This document shows, piece by piece, positions 45,954 to 54,124 of a stretch of DNA of 64,000 bases. The stretch is from DASSUW01 sp963835525 (lineage in GTDB: Bacteria; Actinomycetota; Thermoleophilia; Solirubrobacterales; Solirubrobacteraceae). The stretch spans positions 1,426,001 to 1,490,000 of the forward strand of contig CAWIFM010000008.1 in NCBI GenBank assembly GCA_963835525.1, written 5' to 3'. A model generated the notes under the pieces. That model was not told the DNA's origin, did not search any database, and saw nothing but the letters and a program-made list of their open reading frames with translations. The stretch's first letter is position 1; each line of letters opens with the position of its first letter. The position numbers and the translations under genes were made by a program.

Positions 45954-46983
45954 CTACTGGCCAGAGCTCGCCTGGGGGGTGTTCTCGGCCGCCAACGTCG
46001 CCGTCATGGTCGCGCTGCCCGATTGGCAGACCGTCCCCTTCCATTTCATCTGGGTCAGCCTGACCGTCCTCTACGGGTACCGCCTCTGGGCGTCGCGGCC
46101 CACAGCCGCGCTGCTCGCGGCGGTCGGTGTCGTCACGGCGGCCGCCGTCGTCACCACGGGCAACCTCAATACCCAGCGGCTCAACGAGCTCGCCGAGGTG
46201 CCGCTGATGGCCGCGATGTTCATGGCGATGGTCTGGCACGCGCGCCGGCGTCACGAGGCGTTGCGCCAGGTGCGGCGCGCCGCCGAGCGCGAGCGCGAGT
46301 TCGTCCGCGACGCGTCGCACCAGCTGCGGACACCGATCACCGTCGCGCGCGGCCATGCCGAGCTGATCCGGGCAGCCCACGCGGGAGCTCAGATCGAGCG
46401 CGACGCGGACGTCGTGATCGAGGAGCTCGAACGCCTGGGACGCTCGTCCGACCGGCTGCTGATTCTGGCGGCCTCGGAGCATCCCGGCTTCCTCATGCTT
46501 CAGCCGGTCGACCTCAACGAGTTCGTCCGCGCCGCGGAGGACCGCTGGGTTGCGATTCCCGATCGCGAGTGGCGGTTCGCGGCCGACGCCGCACGTACGC
46601 TGCTCGCCGACCGCGAGCGCATGGACTGCGCTCTCGACGCGCTCATCGAGAATGCGCTGAAGGCGACCGGCGACGGCGATCGCATCTCGGTCGAGGCGAG
46701 CGTGGCGGGCTCGCACGCGGTGATCACCGTGGCCGATGCCGGCCACGGGATCCCGCCCGAGCATCTCGAGCGGGTCTTCGATCGGTTCGCGCGCGTTCCA
46801 CACGGCAACGGCCGTCGCATCGGCGGCACCGGTCTCGGCCTGCCGATGGTGAAGGCGATCGCCGAGGCGCATCGGGGAACGGTGTCCGTCTCGAGCGAGG
46901 TCGGCCATGGCTCGACGTTCGAGCTGCGGTTCGCCGCCCTGCGGCAAGGTGAGGCGTCGTCGTCGCCCGAGCGAGCCCCGTGA
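45946..46983 (+). CDS. Sensor histidine kinase
   Basis: Two to four membrane helices in the first 100 residues (GVFSAANVAVMVAL, FIWVSLTVLYGY, LLAAVGVVTAAAVV, LMAAMFMAMVW), with no large periplasmic domain. H-box DASHQLRTPITVARGHAEL, N-box ALDALIENALKAT, G1 VADAGHGIP, F-box FDRFARV and G2 GGTGLGLPMVKAI are complete. The start is uncertain. Protein-like sequence begins at LRDYWPEL, whose first codon is CTG (45946, overlapping the regulator's stop). The first canonical start is the GTG at 45979. It phosphorylates the upstream response regulator. A signal sensed within the membrane, such as a metal, is possible. Confidence 0.88.
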   Translation: MRDYWPELAWGVFSAANVAVMVALPDWQTVPFHFIWVSLTVLYGYRLWASRPTAALLAAVGVVTAAAVVTTGNLNTQRLNELAEVPLMAAMFMAMVWHARRRHEALRQVRRAAEREREFVRDASHQLRTPITVARGHAELIRAAHAGAQIERDADVVIEELERLGRSSDRLLILAASEHPGFLMLQPVDLNEFVRAAEDRWVAIPDREWRFAADAARTLLADRERMDCALDALIENALKATGDGDRISVEASVAGSHAVITVADAGHGIPPEHLERVFDRFARVPHGNGRRIGGTGLGLPMVKAIAEAHRGTVSVSSEVGHGSTFELRFAALRQGEASSSPERAP

Positions 46984-47056
46984 CGGCTCGCCGATGAACG
47001 GATTGTCATCGGCGGGGAAGGAGTAGCGTCGCTCGCTCCTCACCGCTCTCGGGACA

Positions 47057-47622
47057 ATGTCGGTCGCGCCGCTTGGCACTCGTGCGCCGGGCATGGGCGG
47101 CCGGTTCCGACGGGCCGCCATCGCCGCTGGCGTGACCATGCTGGCCGCGCTCGCCGCGGCCATGCCGGCGTCGGCGGCATCGGTGCGCTTCGTCCAAGCG
47201 CCGCCCGACGGCGCGGTGATGGTGGCGGGACAATCGGGCGTCCGGTTCGAGGTCCATTGGACGATCGACACGAGCGGCTGCGGGCCCCTGGCGGCGCCAT
47301 CCTCGCGCTTGTACGTGCGAGGCCCGCTCGCCGACGGCCCGGAGGCAACACGGCGCTTCGTTACGGGGTCACCGATCTGCAGGCCGAGATCGAGGTGCCC
47401 GCACCGGCGGTAGCGGAGAGCTACGGATACCGGGTTGGACTCCGGTTCTGGCCGCTCGGCGACGAAGCGAGCCCCAAGGTCAGGACGTTCCAGGTTCTTC
47501 CTGCGGATGCGCCTCGGCCGCCACCCGACGGCTCGACCCCGCCCCCCGACGACTCACCGGCTGCGGGCACGCTTCCGGGCGGCGCCGGCCCCGTCGCTCG
47601 TCGGCGGTTCCGTGTCGGATAA
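47057..47622 (+). pseudogene. Secreted beta-type protein, frameshifted
   Basis: The first frame gives a signal peptide (GVTMLAALAAAMPASA) and about 80 residues of a beta-rich domain (VRFVQAPPDGAVMVAGQSG, FEVHWTIDTSGCG). Near 47371 one base is missing in a G run. The second frame continues the same domain (VTDLQAEIEVPAPAVAESYGY, VGLRFWPLGDEASP) and ends in a proline-rich tail at 47622. Joined it is about 188 aa. Function unknown; a copper- or ligand-binding exported protein is only a guess from its neighbours. Confidence 0.55.
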
Positions 47623-48243
47623 CCCCGTGCATGCCTGGGTCGTGCGCGTCGTGAATGGGCTGCGCGCCCATCGCTTTCACCAGTCGGTCGCGCGTGCAAC
47701 GTGTGCGGGCGTACCGCCGCCTCCAGCGCGACGCCGGCAACGCGGGCGCTCTCGACCGACTCGAGGCCTGTCTGTAGAAGCTGCCGATCGGAGAGGAGAC
47801 GCGATGCGCAATCCCGTTCGCTCCGAACCGATACGTTCTGCATCACGTACGGCATCGCCGGGCTCATCGGCAAGGTCGGCGTCCGTTCGCCGCGTTCGGC
47901 GCCATCGAGGACTCACTCCGTGAGTGTGCCGCCGACGAGGTGACCCAGCTCTACGCTACCCCCGGCAAGTCGAACCGGCTCGAGGCCGGCATCGTCGAGT
48001 GCCTTCGCGAGGAGCTCGACATCCCGGTCACGCACGTCGTCGTCGACAGCGATCTCGCCGTCCCGGTCGAGGCTGCGGTTGGACACGAGCGCCGAGCGAG
48101 GACACTCGACCAGCATGACAATCGGGTGACACTCTCGTCATAGATCGCGAGCGCCGTGTCGCCGGCTCCTAGGATCACGTCGGCCCGTGGTTCACGACTC
48201 ACCGGTGGCCCACGGGGAGTCGTCCACAGGAGGAGGTGCGCTC
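47623..48243. other. Gene-poor stretch, possible gene remnant at 47865-48143
   Basis: No intact gene is convincing. Between about 47865 and 48120 one plus-strand frame looks protein-like (GAIEDSLRECAADEVTQLY, then EAGIVECLREELDIPVTHVVVDSDL). It has no good start or upstream continuation without frame changes. It may be a decayed gene. An AGGAGG at 48230 belongs to the cupredoxin gene that follows. Confidence 0.3.
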
Positions 48244-48654
48244 ATGAGACGCCTGATCGCCATCGTTTCGGCGATCGCTGTGGGCGCGAGCCTGATCGGG
48301 GCCGTCACGGCCTCCTCGGCTACGCGCGTCAAGGTGACCGAGCAGGAGTACAAGGTCACCGCGAACAAGGGCAAGGCGCCGGCAGGCAAGATCAGGTTCG
48401 TGGTCACGAACAAGGGAGACCTCACCCACGAGCTCGAGGTCGTCAAGTGGAGGGGCGATCCGGGCGGGATCCCGGTGAAGAAGAACAAGGCGACGTTCGA
48501 CGAGGATCTCGAGATGGGCGAGGTCGAGGACATCGAGCCGGGCGAGACCAAGAGGTTCACCGTGGATCTCCGGCGCGGTAGGTACGTGCTGCTCTGCAAC
48601 GTGGTAGGTCACTACGAACTCGGGCAGTACCGCGGGTTCCGCGTTACGAGGTAG
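48244..48654 (+). CDS. Secreted cupredoxin (plastocyanin-like)
   Basis: A 136-aa protein from the ATG at 48244 with AGGAGG eight bases upstream; signal peptide over residues 1-25. The cupredoxin fold has TEQEYKVTANKG, GKIRFVVTNKGDLTHELEVV with the first His ligand, and YVLLCNVVGHYELGQYRGF with the Cys and second His. Where related proteins usually have an axial Met (GHYxxGM), this one has Gln, as in stellacyanin-type blue copper proteins. Probably an exported electron carrier. It stands alone, 1.3 kb from the copper-operon regulators. Confidence 0.85.
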   Translation: MRRLIAIVSAIAVGASLIGAVTASSATRVKVTEQEYKVTANKGKAPAGKIRFVVTNKGDLTHELEVVKWRGDPGGIPVKKNKATFDEDLEMGEVEDIEPGETKRFTVDLRRGRYVLLCNVVGHYELGQYRGFRVTR

Positions 48655-48924
48655 GCGAGTCGAACGACCGCGCCGGGCGGAGGCGCGGTCGCTCGTATCG
48701 GCAGCGAAGCCTCATGCCGCCGCCATACGACCCGACGTGCTCAGCCCGGGACGTCCCGGGCGCGGTCTTAGATGACTCCGGCGCTCCCACGGGCTGAGCG
48801 CCACGACCCTTCGTCGCAGAGGAGCAAGCGTGGCCGGCGGTCGTGGAAACCAGCTGGAACGTGTGGTTCTCCATCTGTAGGGGCCGTTGCCACGAAGGTG
48901 GCTCCTGGCTGGCCAACGCCCCCA
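48655..48924. other. Intergenic stretch before repeat copy D
   Basis: No protein-like frame and no clear promoter. There is a GC-rich imperfect hairpin right after the cupredoxin stop (cgaccgcgccgggcggaggcgcggtcg, 48664-48690) that may end its transcript, though it lacks a T tract. Confidence 0.45.
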
Positions 48925-49150
48925 GAACGACAAAAGCCCCGACATGCGGGGCCTTCGCGTCATGCGCCGAAGAGGACTCGAACCTCCACCCGGTTATCCC
49001 GGACCAGGCCCTCAACCTGGTAACCCGGGTGTCATATCCGTCCCGATCGCGCCAGATCGTCCGTACCGTCCGAAATGCGGACGATACGGACGCATCGGAC
49101 GATCTGGATGTTGCCACGAGCCGGTACCGCTGTGTGTGCTTGGCGACTAC
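48925..49150 (-). repeat. tRNA-Leu-associated repeat, copy D (most complete)
   Basis: Minus strand: cgccaagcacacac block, ggctcgtggcaacatccagatcg, a long inverted-repeat hairpin (CCAGATCGTCCG and CGGACGATCTGG arms, 49052-49108), then cgggacggatatgacaccc. The tRNA-Leu 3' half follows: anticodon arm 49004-49020 with anticodon GAG, variable arm CCGG-GATAA-CCGG, T arm, and an acceptor ending TTCGGCGCA at 48963. The terminator at 48932-48953 closes it. No matching acceptor 5' strand or D arm exists upstream. Confidence 0.85.
48932..48953 (-). terminator. Intrinsic terminator in repeat copy D
   Basis: Stem GCCCCG (48936-48941) with CGGGGC (48947-48952), loop of five, followed on the minus strand by TTTTGTCG. 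It has the shape of a normal tRNA-gene terminator, carried along with the tRNA 3' half. Confidence 0.55.
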
Positions 49151-49285
49151 AAGTGACCGTGCGCGGCATGCGTCGCTGACGGCGGTGACAGTCGGTCACG
49201 TGTTCGACGGCTTCGCGGCAGCTGAGCGGCGTCATCCGAGGTGGCGCTCGCCGTAACGAAACGGGCGCGCGGCGGACTCACTGCC

Positions 49286-50464
49286 ATGCCCGCCTTCGGC
49301 AACCTCGTGATCGTCGCGGCCGTCGCCTTCGCCGCCCCGTTCGTGCTCGGCCTGTTCCCGCGCGTGCGGCTCCCGTCGGTCGTGCTGGAGATCGTCGCCG
49401 GGATCGTGCTCGGCCCGTCGCTGCTCGGCGTCGTCGAGGTCGACGCGTCGGTCGCGGTGGTCGCGACGCTCGGGCTCGCCTTCGTGCTGTTCCTGGCCGG
49501 CCTGGAGATCGAGTTCGACGCGCTCCGCGGGCCGCTGCTGCGGCTCGCTTCTATCGGCTTCGTGCTGTCGCTGGCGATCGCGCTTGCGGTCGCGCTCGGC
49601 CTGAAGGCGGGCGGGCTGGTCGAGACGCCGCTCCTGGTCACGATCATCCTCTGCGCGACGTCGCTGGGCGTGCTGATCCCGGTGCTCAAGGACGCGGGGG
49701 AGATCTCGACCATGTTCGGTCAGTTGATCGTCGCGGCCGGGTCGATCGCCGACTTCGGGGCGATCATCCTGCTCTCGATCTTCTTCTCCGGCGAGGGTGG
49801 GACGGGATCGACGCTGCTCCTGCTCGGCGAGCTGTTCGCGCTGTCGGCAGCCGTCTTCCTGCTCGTCCGCGGCGCCGAGCGCTCGATGCGGATCCGCGCC
49901 GACCTGATGCGCCTTCAGGACACGACCGCGCAGATCCGCGTGCGCGCGGCGTTCGTGCTGCTGATCGGCTTCGCAGCAGTCGCCGAGTCGCTCGGGCTCG
50001 AGGCGATCCTCGGCGCGTTCATCGCCGGCGCGATCGTGTCGCTGGTCGACCGCGACCAGCGGATGACGCACCCCGACTTCCGCCACAAGCTTGAGGCCGC
50101 CGGCTTCGGCCTCTTCATCCCCGTGTTCTTCGTCGCAAGCGGCGTGCGTTTCGACCTCGACGCGCTCACGGCGTCCGCGTCGAACCTGCTCATGGTCCCG
50201 ATGTTCCTGGCCGCCCTGCTGGCCGCGCGCGGGCTTCCGGCGCTGGTGTACCGGCGCACGATCGGTCCTCAGCGGACGCTGGTCGCCGGTCTGCTCCAGG
50301 CCACGTCGCTGCCGTTCATCGTCGCCGCCACCGGGATCGGGATCGAGCTCGACCTGATCGACGCCGCCGAGAGCGCCGCGCTGATCGGCGCCGGGCTGCT
50401 GTCGGTGCTGCTGTTCCCGCTCGCCGGGGTCGTGCTGCTGCGACGTGCCCCCAACCCCGTCTGA
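49286..50464 (+). CDS. CPA2-family cation/proton antiporter (Kef/NhaS type)
   Basis: About 392 aa from the ATG at 49286; a GTG 45 bases upstream would add 15 non-hydrophobic residues and is less likely. There are 11-12 membrane helices. Family signatures are LPSVVLEIVAGIVLGPSLLG, FLAGLEIEFDALRG, FGQLIVAAGSIADFGAIILLS (the ion-binding helix, with Asp rather than the Asn-Asp pair) and LEAILGAFIAGAIVSLVDRD. No regulatory TrkA domain is attached. It exchanges Na+ or K+ for H+ across the membrane. Confidence 0.88.
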   Translation: MPAFGNLVIVAAVAFAAPFVLGLFPRVRLPSVVLEIVAGIVLGPSLLGVVEVDASVAVVATLGLAFVLFLAGLEIEFDALRGPLLRLASIGFVLSLAIALAVALGLKAGGLVETPLLVTIILCATSLGVLIPVLKDAGEISTMFGQLIVAAGSIADFGAIILLSIFFSGEGGTGSTLLLLGELFALSAAVFLLVRGAERSMRIRADLMRLQDTTAQIRVRAAFVLLIGFAAVAESLGLEAILGAFIAGAIVSLVDRDQRMTHPDFRHKLEAAGFGLFIPVFFVASGVRFDLDALTASASNLLMVPMFLAALLAARGLPALVYRRTIGPQRTLVAGLLQATSLPFIVAATGIGIELDLIDAAESAALIGAGLLSVLLFPLAGVVLLRRAPNPV

Positions 50465-50482
50465 AACCCCAAGAGGAGCCCC

Positions 50483-51232
50483 ATGACGAACCTGACCGAC
50501 AAGCAGGCCGAGCTGTGCGAGCGCAGCACCACCGACTACTCGGATCTGAAGGCGTTCTTCATCAACTGCACGCTCAAGCGCGGTCCGGAGGTCTCCCATA
50601 CGCAGGGACTGATGGACATCGCGATGGAGATCATGCGGCGCAACGGCGTCGCGGTCGACGCCATCCGCGCAATCGATCACCAGATCGCCACCGGCGTTTG
50701 GCCGGACATGACCGAGCACGGCTGGGAGCACGACGACTGGCCGCAGATCTTCGAGCGCGTGATGGCCGCCGACATCCTCGTGATCGGGATGCCGATCTGG
50801 CTCGGCGAGAAGTCGTCGGTCGCCACGCAGGTGATCGAGCGCCTGTACGGCAACTCGCACTTGCTCAACGACGCAGGCCAGTACGCCTACTACGGCCGCA
50901 CGGCCGGCTGCCTGGTGACCGGCAACGAGGACGGCGTCAAGCACTGCGCGATGAACGTCCTGTACTCGCTCCAGCACCTCGGGTACACGATCCCGCCCCA
51001 GGCCGACGCGGGCTGGATCGGCGAGGCGGGCCCGGGTCCGTCCTACCTCGACGCGGGCTCGGGCGGGCCCGAGAACGACTTCACCAACCGCAACACCACG
51101 TTCGCGACCTGGAACCTGCTGCACGTCGCGCGGATGCTCAAGGACGCCGGCGGCATCCCCGCGCATGGCAACCAGCGCTCGGAGTGGGACGCCGGCTGCC
51201 GGTTCGACTTCCCCAATCCCGAGCATCGCTGA
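50483..51232 (+). CDS. Flavodoxin-like NAD(P)H-dependent FMN reductase
   Basis: A 249-aa protein with AAGAGGAG ten bases before the ATG at 50483. The flavodoxin fold is seen from KAFFINCTLKRGPEVSHTQGL (FMN-phosphate loop), ADILVIGMPIWLGEKSSVATQVIERL and GRTAGCLVTGNEDGVKHCA. Such enzymes reduce quinones, nitro compounds or flavins. The long C-terminal part (NDFTNRNTTFATWNLLHVARML) is typical of the wrbA/azoreductase-like subgroup annotated as flavodoxin family. It precedes an FAD oxidase gene by 75 bases. Confidence 0.85.
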   Translation: MTNLTDKQAELCERSTTDYSDLKAFFINCTLKRGPEVSHTQGLMDIAMEIMRRNGVAVDAIRAIDHQIATGVWPDMTEHGWEHDDWPQIFERVMAADILVIGMPIWLGEKSSVATQVIERLYGNSHLLNDAGQYAYYGRTAGCLVTGNEDGVKHCAMNVLYSLQHLGYTIPPQADAGWIGEAGPGPSYLDAGSGGPENDFTNRNTTFATWNLLHVARMLKDAGGIPAHGNQRSEWDAGCRFDFPNPEHR

Positions 51233-51307
51233 CCCGCGTGTAACAACGCGCGACCTGCCGGGACTGCCATGCCCGCAAGAGGACAACCACAACACGAGAG
51301 TTGAGCC

Positions 51308-52646
51308 ATGAGTCAGGTCGCAACATTCGAGCCGGCCACGCGGGAGGTCTTCAACGCGATGCATCCGAGCCGCCCCGCGGTGACGGTGCGCGCCACTGGG
51401 ACTGCGGACGTCATCGCCGCGGTGAACCACGCACGCGAGCACGGGCTGGAGCTCGCGGTGCGTGGGGGAGGGCACTCGATCGCCGGGCTCTCGGCGATCG
51501 AGGGCGGGATGCTGCTGGATCTCGCGCCGATGCGCGGCGTCCAGGTCGATCAGGAGCGCCGCCTCGCGGTCGTGCAGGGCGGCGCGCTGTGGGCGGACGT
51601 CGATCGCGAGACGCAGGCGTTCGGGCTCGTCGCACCGGGCGGTGTGGTGTCCGACACCGGCGTCGGCGGGCTCACGCTCGGCGGCGGCTACGGCTGGGTT
51701 CGCCGCAAGTACGGCCTTTCGATCGACGCGCTCGTCGAAGCTCGGGTCGTCGGCGCCGACGGCGAGGTGCGGACCGCGTCGGCCGACTCGCATCCCGATC
51801 TGTTCTGGGCGATTCGCGGCGGCGGCGGCAACTTCGGCGTCGTGACGTCGTTCACGTTCGCGCTGCGGCCGCTCGGCCCGGTGGTCGGCTTCTCGGCGAC
51901 GTTCTACCCCGTCGAGCAGATCGGCGGGATCCTGCGCGGCTGGCGCGACTACGTCGCGCAGGTGCCCGACGAGGTCACCTCGGCCGTGGTCGCGCTCACG
52001 TTCCCGGCCAACCCGGAGATGCCCGAGGCGATCCACGACCGGGAGGTGGCGATCGTCGCCGGCGTCTACGTCGGCGACGCCGACGAGGGCATGCGCGCGA
52101 TGGCGCCGCTGCGCGCGCTCGGCACGCCGCTGTTCGACATGTCGGGCCCGATGCCGTACACCGCCGTGCAGTCCGGCTTTGACGCGCTGTTCCCTCGCAA
52201 CACGCTGCGCGCGTACTGGAAGTCGCAGTACCTTGAACGAGCTCCCCGACGCCGCGATCGACGTGATCGCCGGCCGGGCCCAGAACCGGCCCGCTCCGCT
52301 GACGATCGTCAACACGATGCACATGGGCGGCGCGATCGCGGCCGTGGACCCGGAGCTGACCGCGTTCGCGGAACGCTCCGCGCCCTTCATGGTCTCGATC
52401 GACGGAGTGTGGACCGACCCGGCCGACGACGCCGACACGATCGCCTGGGTGCGCTCGGCATGGGAGGCGGTCAAGCAGTACGGCAACGGCGGCGTGTACC
52501 TCAACTTCACCGGCTTGGCCGACGAGCCCGCCGGTGCGGGCGTCGACACCGCGTACGGCCGCAACCTCGACCGCCTGGCGCAGGTCAAGGCGACGTACGA
52601 CCCCGAGAACTTCTTCCACATCAACAACAACATCCAGCCCGCGTAG
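51308..52646 (+). pseudogene. FAD-linked oxidase (berberine-bridge-enzyme-like), frameshifted
   Basis: From the ATG at 51308 the sequence gives a PCMH FAD fold with VRGGGHSIAGLS, where the His is the covalent flavin site, and GGLTLGGGYGWVRRKYGLS. It is in frame to about 52232. One extra T (tac-ctt-g-aac) then shifts the reading, and the rest (NELPDAAIDVIAG to YDPENFFHINNNIQPA, the BBE-type C-terminus) lies in another frame ending at 52646. Joined length is about 446 aa, normal for the family. These enzymes oxidise alcohols, sugars or alkaloids. Sequencing error or recent inactivation. Confidence 0.85.
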
Positions 52647-52654
52647 GAGGAACC

Positions 52655-52957
52655 ATGCTCTGTGCTCACACCGTCCGCCGACTCAAGCCCGGCACGTTCG
52701 ACCAGTTCAGCGAGGCGTTCATCCCCACCGAGGACGAGGCGCCCGCCGGGTGGGTCCGCTTCCACCTGCTCCGCGGGCTCGCCGACCCCAATGAGGTCGT
52801 GACGTTCGGCTTCTTCGACGGAACGCTCGAGGAGCTGGAGGCCAGCCAGACGGCTGACGACTTCGAGTCACGCCGCGACTCGATCGATCCGTTCGTCGAC
52901 GCGGTGATCGCCAACGGCGTCTACGAGATCGCCGCGACGCTGGTCCCCGGCGCGTAG
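52655..52957 (+). CDS. Small ABM-like (antibiotic monooxygenase fold) protein
   Basis: A 100-aa protein with GGAGG six bases upstream of the ATG at 52655 and eight bases after the FAD oxidase stop, so co-transcribed. The sequence (HTVRRLKPGTFDQFSEAF, GWVRFHLLRGLADPNEVVTFGFFDGTLEELEA) fits a dimeric alpha-beta barrel of the ABM type. Possible roles are heme or quinone-related monooxygenation; function unproven. Confidence 0.7.
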   Translation: MLCAHTVRRLKPGTFDQFSEAFIPTEDEAPAGWVRFHLLRGLADPNEVVTFGFFDGTLEELEASQTADDFESRRDSIDPFVDAVIANGVYEIAATLVPGA

Positions 52958-53572
52958 ATGCACCAGCGCTGCGGCGGATGACGATCGCGCGCTTCTCGCA
53001 CGTCTGCGGGCCGGTGACGAGGCAGCGTTCCAGGCGCTGGTCGAGCGGCACGCCGGAGCGCTGCGGCGGTTGCACGGACTTCGTGCACACGCCGTCGGCC
53101 ACCGATGATCGTCCAGGAGACATGGCTCGGCGTGTCTCGGACTGGCAGCTGCGAGGGCCGCTCCTCGCTGCGCACCTGGATCTTCCGCATCCTCGTCAAC
53201 CGTGCCCGCACGCGCGCGGTCCGCGATGCGCGCAGCGTCCCGTTCTCGGCGATCGAGAGCGACGACGGCCCGGCCGTCGAGCCGGCCGCGTTCGGCGCCG
53301 ACGGCCGCTGGACGAGCGCGCCGCCGCGACTCGAGTACGACCCCGAGAGCAGAATGCTGAGCGCCGAGCTGCGCGAGCATCTGCTCGAGGCCGTCGACAG
53401 CCTGTCGCCTGCGCAGCGAGCCGTGATCACGCTCCGCGATCTCGTGGGGGTGCCGGCCGACGAGGTGTGCGAGCTGCTCGAGCTCACCGAGGTCAACCAG
53501 CGCGTGCTGCTTCACCGCGCCCGCACCAGGGTACGCGCAGCTCTCGTGCCGCTCATGGAGGTCAGCCGTTGA
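52958..53572 (+). pseudogene. ECF sigma factor, N-terminal region broken by frameshifts
   Basis: Sigma regions 2.3 to 4 are intact from 53105 (MIVQETWLG, EGRSSLRTWIFRILVNRART, then LSPAQRAVITLRDLVGVPADEVCELLELTEVNQRVLLHRARTRVRA). The N-terminal region 2 is spread over other frames. LLARLRAGDEAAFQALVERHAG lies in one frame (about 52980-53070) and FVHTPSATDD in another (about 53078-53105). At least two base changes are needed to join them. The closest relative by eye is the sigma factor at 54117-54764. The stop shares bases with the anti-sigma start (TGATG). Confidence 0.75.
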
Positions 53573-53845
53573 TGCGCGTCTGGCGTCGCCACCGCCACGA
53601 CCACGATCCGCTCGTCTGCCGCGAGTTCGTCGAGCTCGTCACGGACTACCTCGAGGGCGCGCTCCCGGACGCTCAGCGCGTCCGCTTCGAGGCACACCTC
53701 GCCGAGTGCGAAGGGTGCACCGGCTACCTCGAGGACATGCGCCGGCTGATCGGGACGCTGGACCGGGTCCCGGAGACCGTCGCCCGATCCGGCGACCCGC
53801 GAGGCGCTCCTGAACGCCTTCCGGGACCTGCGCGGATCCGCCTGA
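53572..53845 (+). CDS. Anti-sigma factor, zinc-finger (zf-HC2) type, C-terminus probably frameshifted
   Basis: ATG at 53572, overlapping the sigma stop. It has CREFVELVTDYLEGALP and the zinc motif HLAECEGC (His, Cys, Cys), then YLEDMRRLIGTLDRVPE. In the starting frame the tail runs to 53859 with arginine/proline-rich sequence. One base change near 53790 restores DPATREALLNAFRDLRGSA ending at 53845, which matches the paralogue's tail (NELLSAFRDWRAD). It probably holds the upstream sigma factor inactive until a redox or other signal. No membrane helix. Confidence 0.75.
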
Positions 53846-53860
53846 AGCCGCGCGTGTAAC

Positions 53861-54124
53861 TCAGACCCGCTCGGGTGGATCCGCGCGCCAATCGCGGAAC
53901 GCGCTCAGTAGCTCGTTACGCATGCCGTCCGGCAGCTGCTCGGGCTCAACGCCGCCGGCGAGAGCGATCGTCTGCCGGAACTGCTCGACGTAGTCGCGGC
54001 AGGCGTCGCACTCGGCCAGGTGCTCCTCCATGCGGAGGCGGTCGCGCTCGGTCAGGGCGTCCTCGAGGTAGTCGGTGATGACCTCGACCAGTTCGCGGCA
54101 GGGCATCTCGGGGAGCTCAGTCAT
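53861..54124 (-). CDS. Anti-sigma factor, zf-HC2 type
   Basis: An 87-aa soluble protein with CRELVEVITDYLEDALTERDRLRMEEHLAECDACRDYV, the His-Cys-Cys zinc site of ZAS-type anti-sigma factors, and the tail NELLSAFRDWRAD. It overlaps the sigma gene's stop by eight bases and is its cognate regulator. It is convergent and paralogous to the anti-sigma gene at 53572, with 15 bases between the two stops. Confidence 0.88.
   Translation of the reverse strand: MTELPEMPCRELVEVITDYLEDALTERDRLRMEEHLAECDACRDYVEQFRQTIALAGGVEPEQLPDGMRNELLSAFRDWRADPPERV

Noticed and set aside
48963..49035. A functional tRNA-Leu gene
   Set aside because: Anticodon, variable and T arms are present, but there is no D arm or matching acceptor 5' strand upstream, in this or any other copy.
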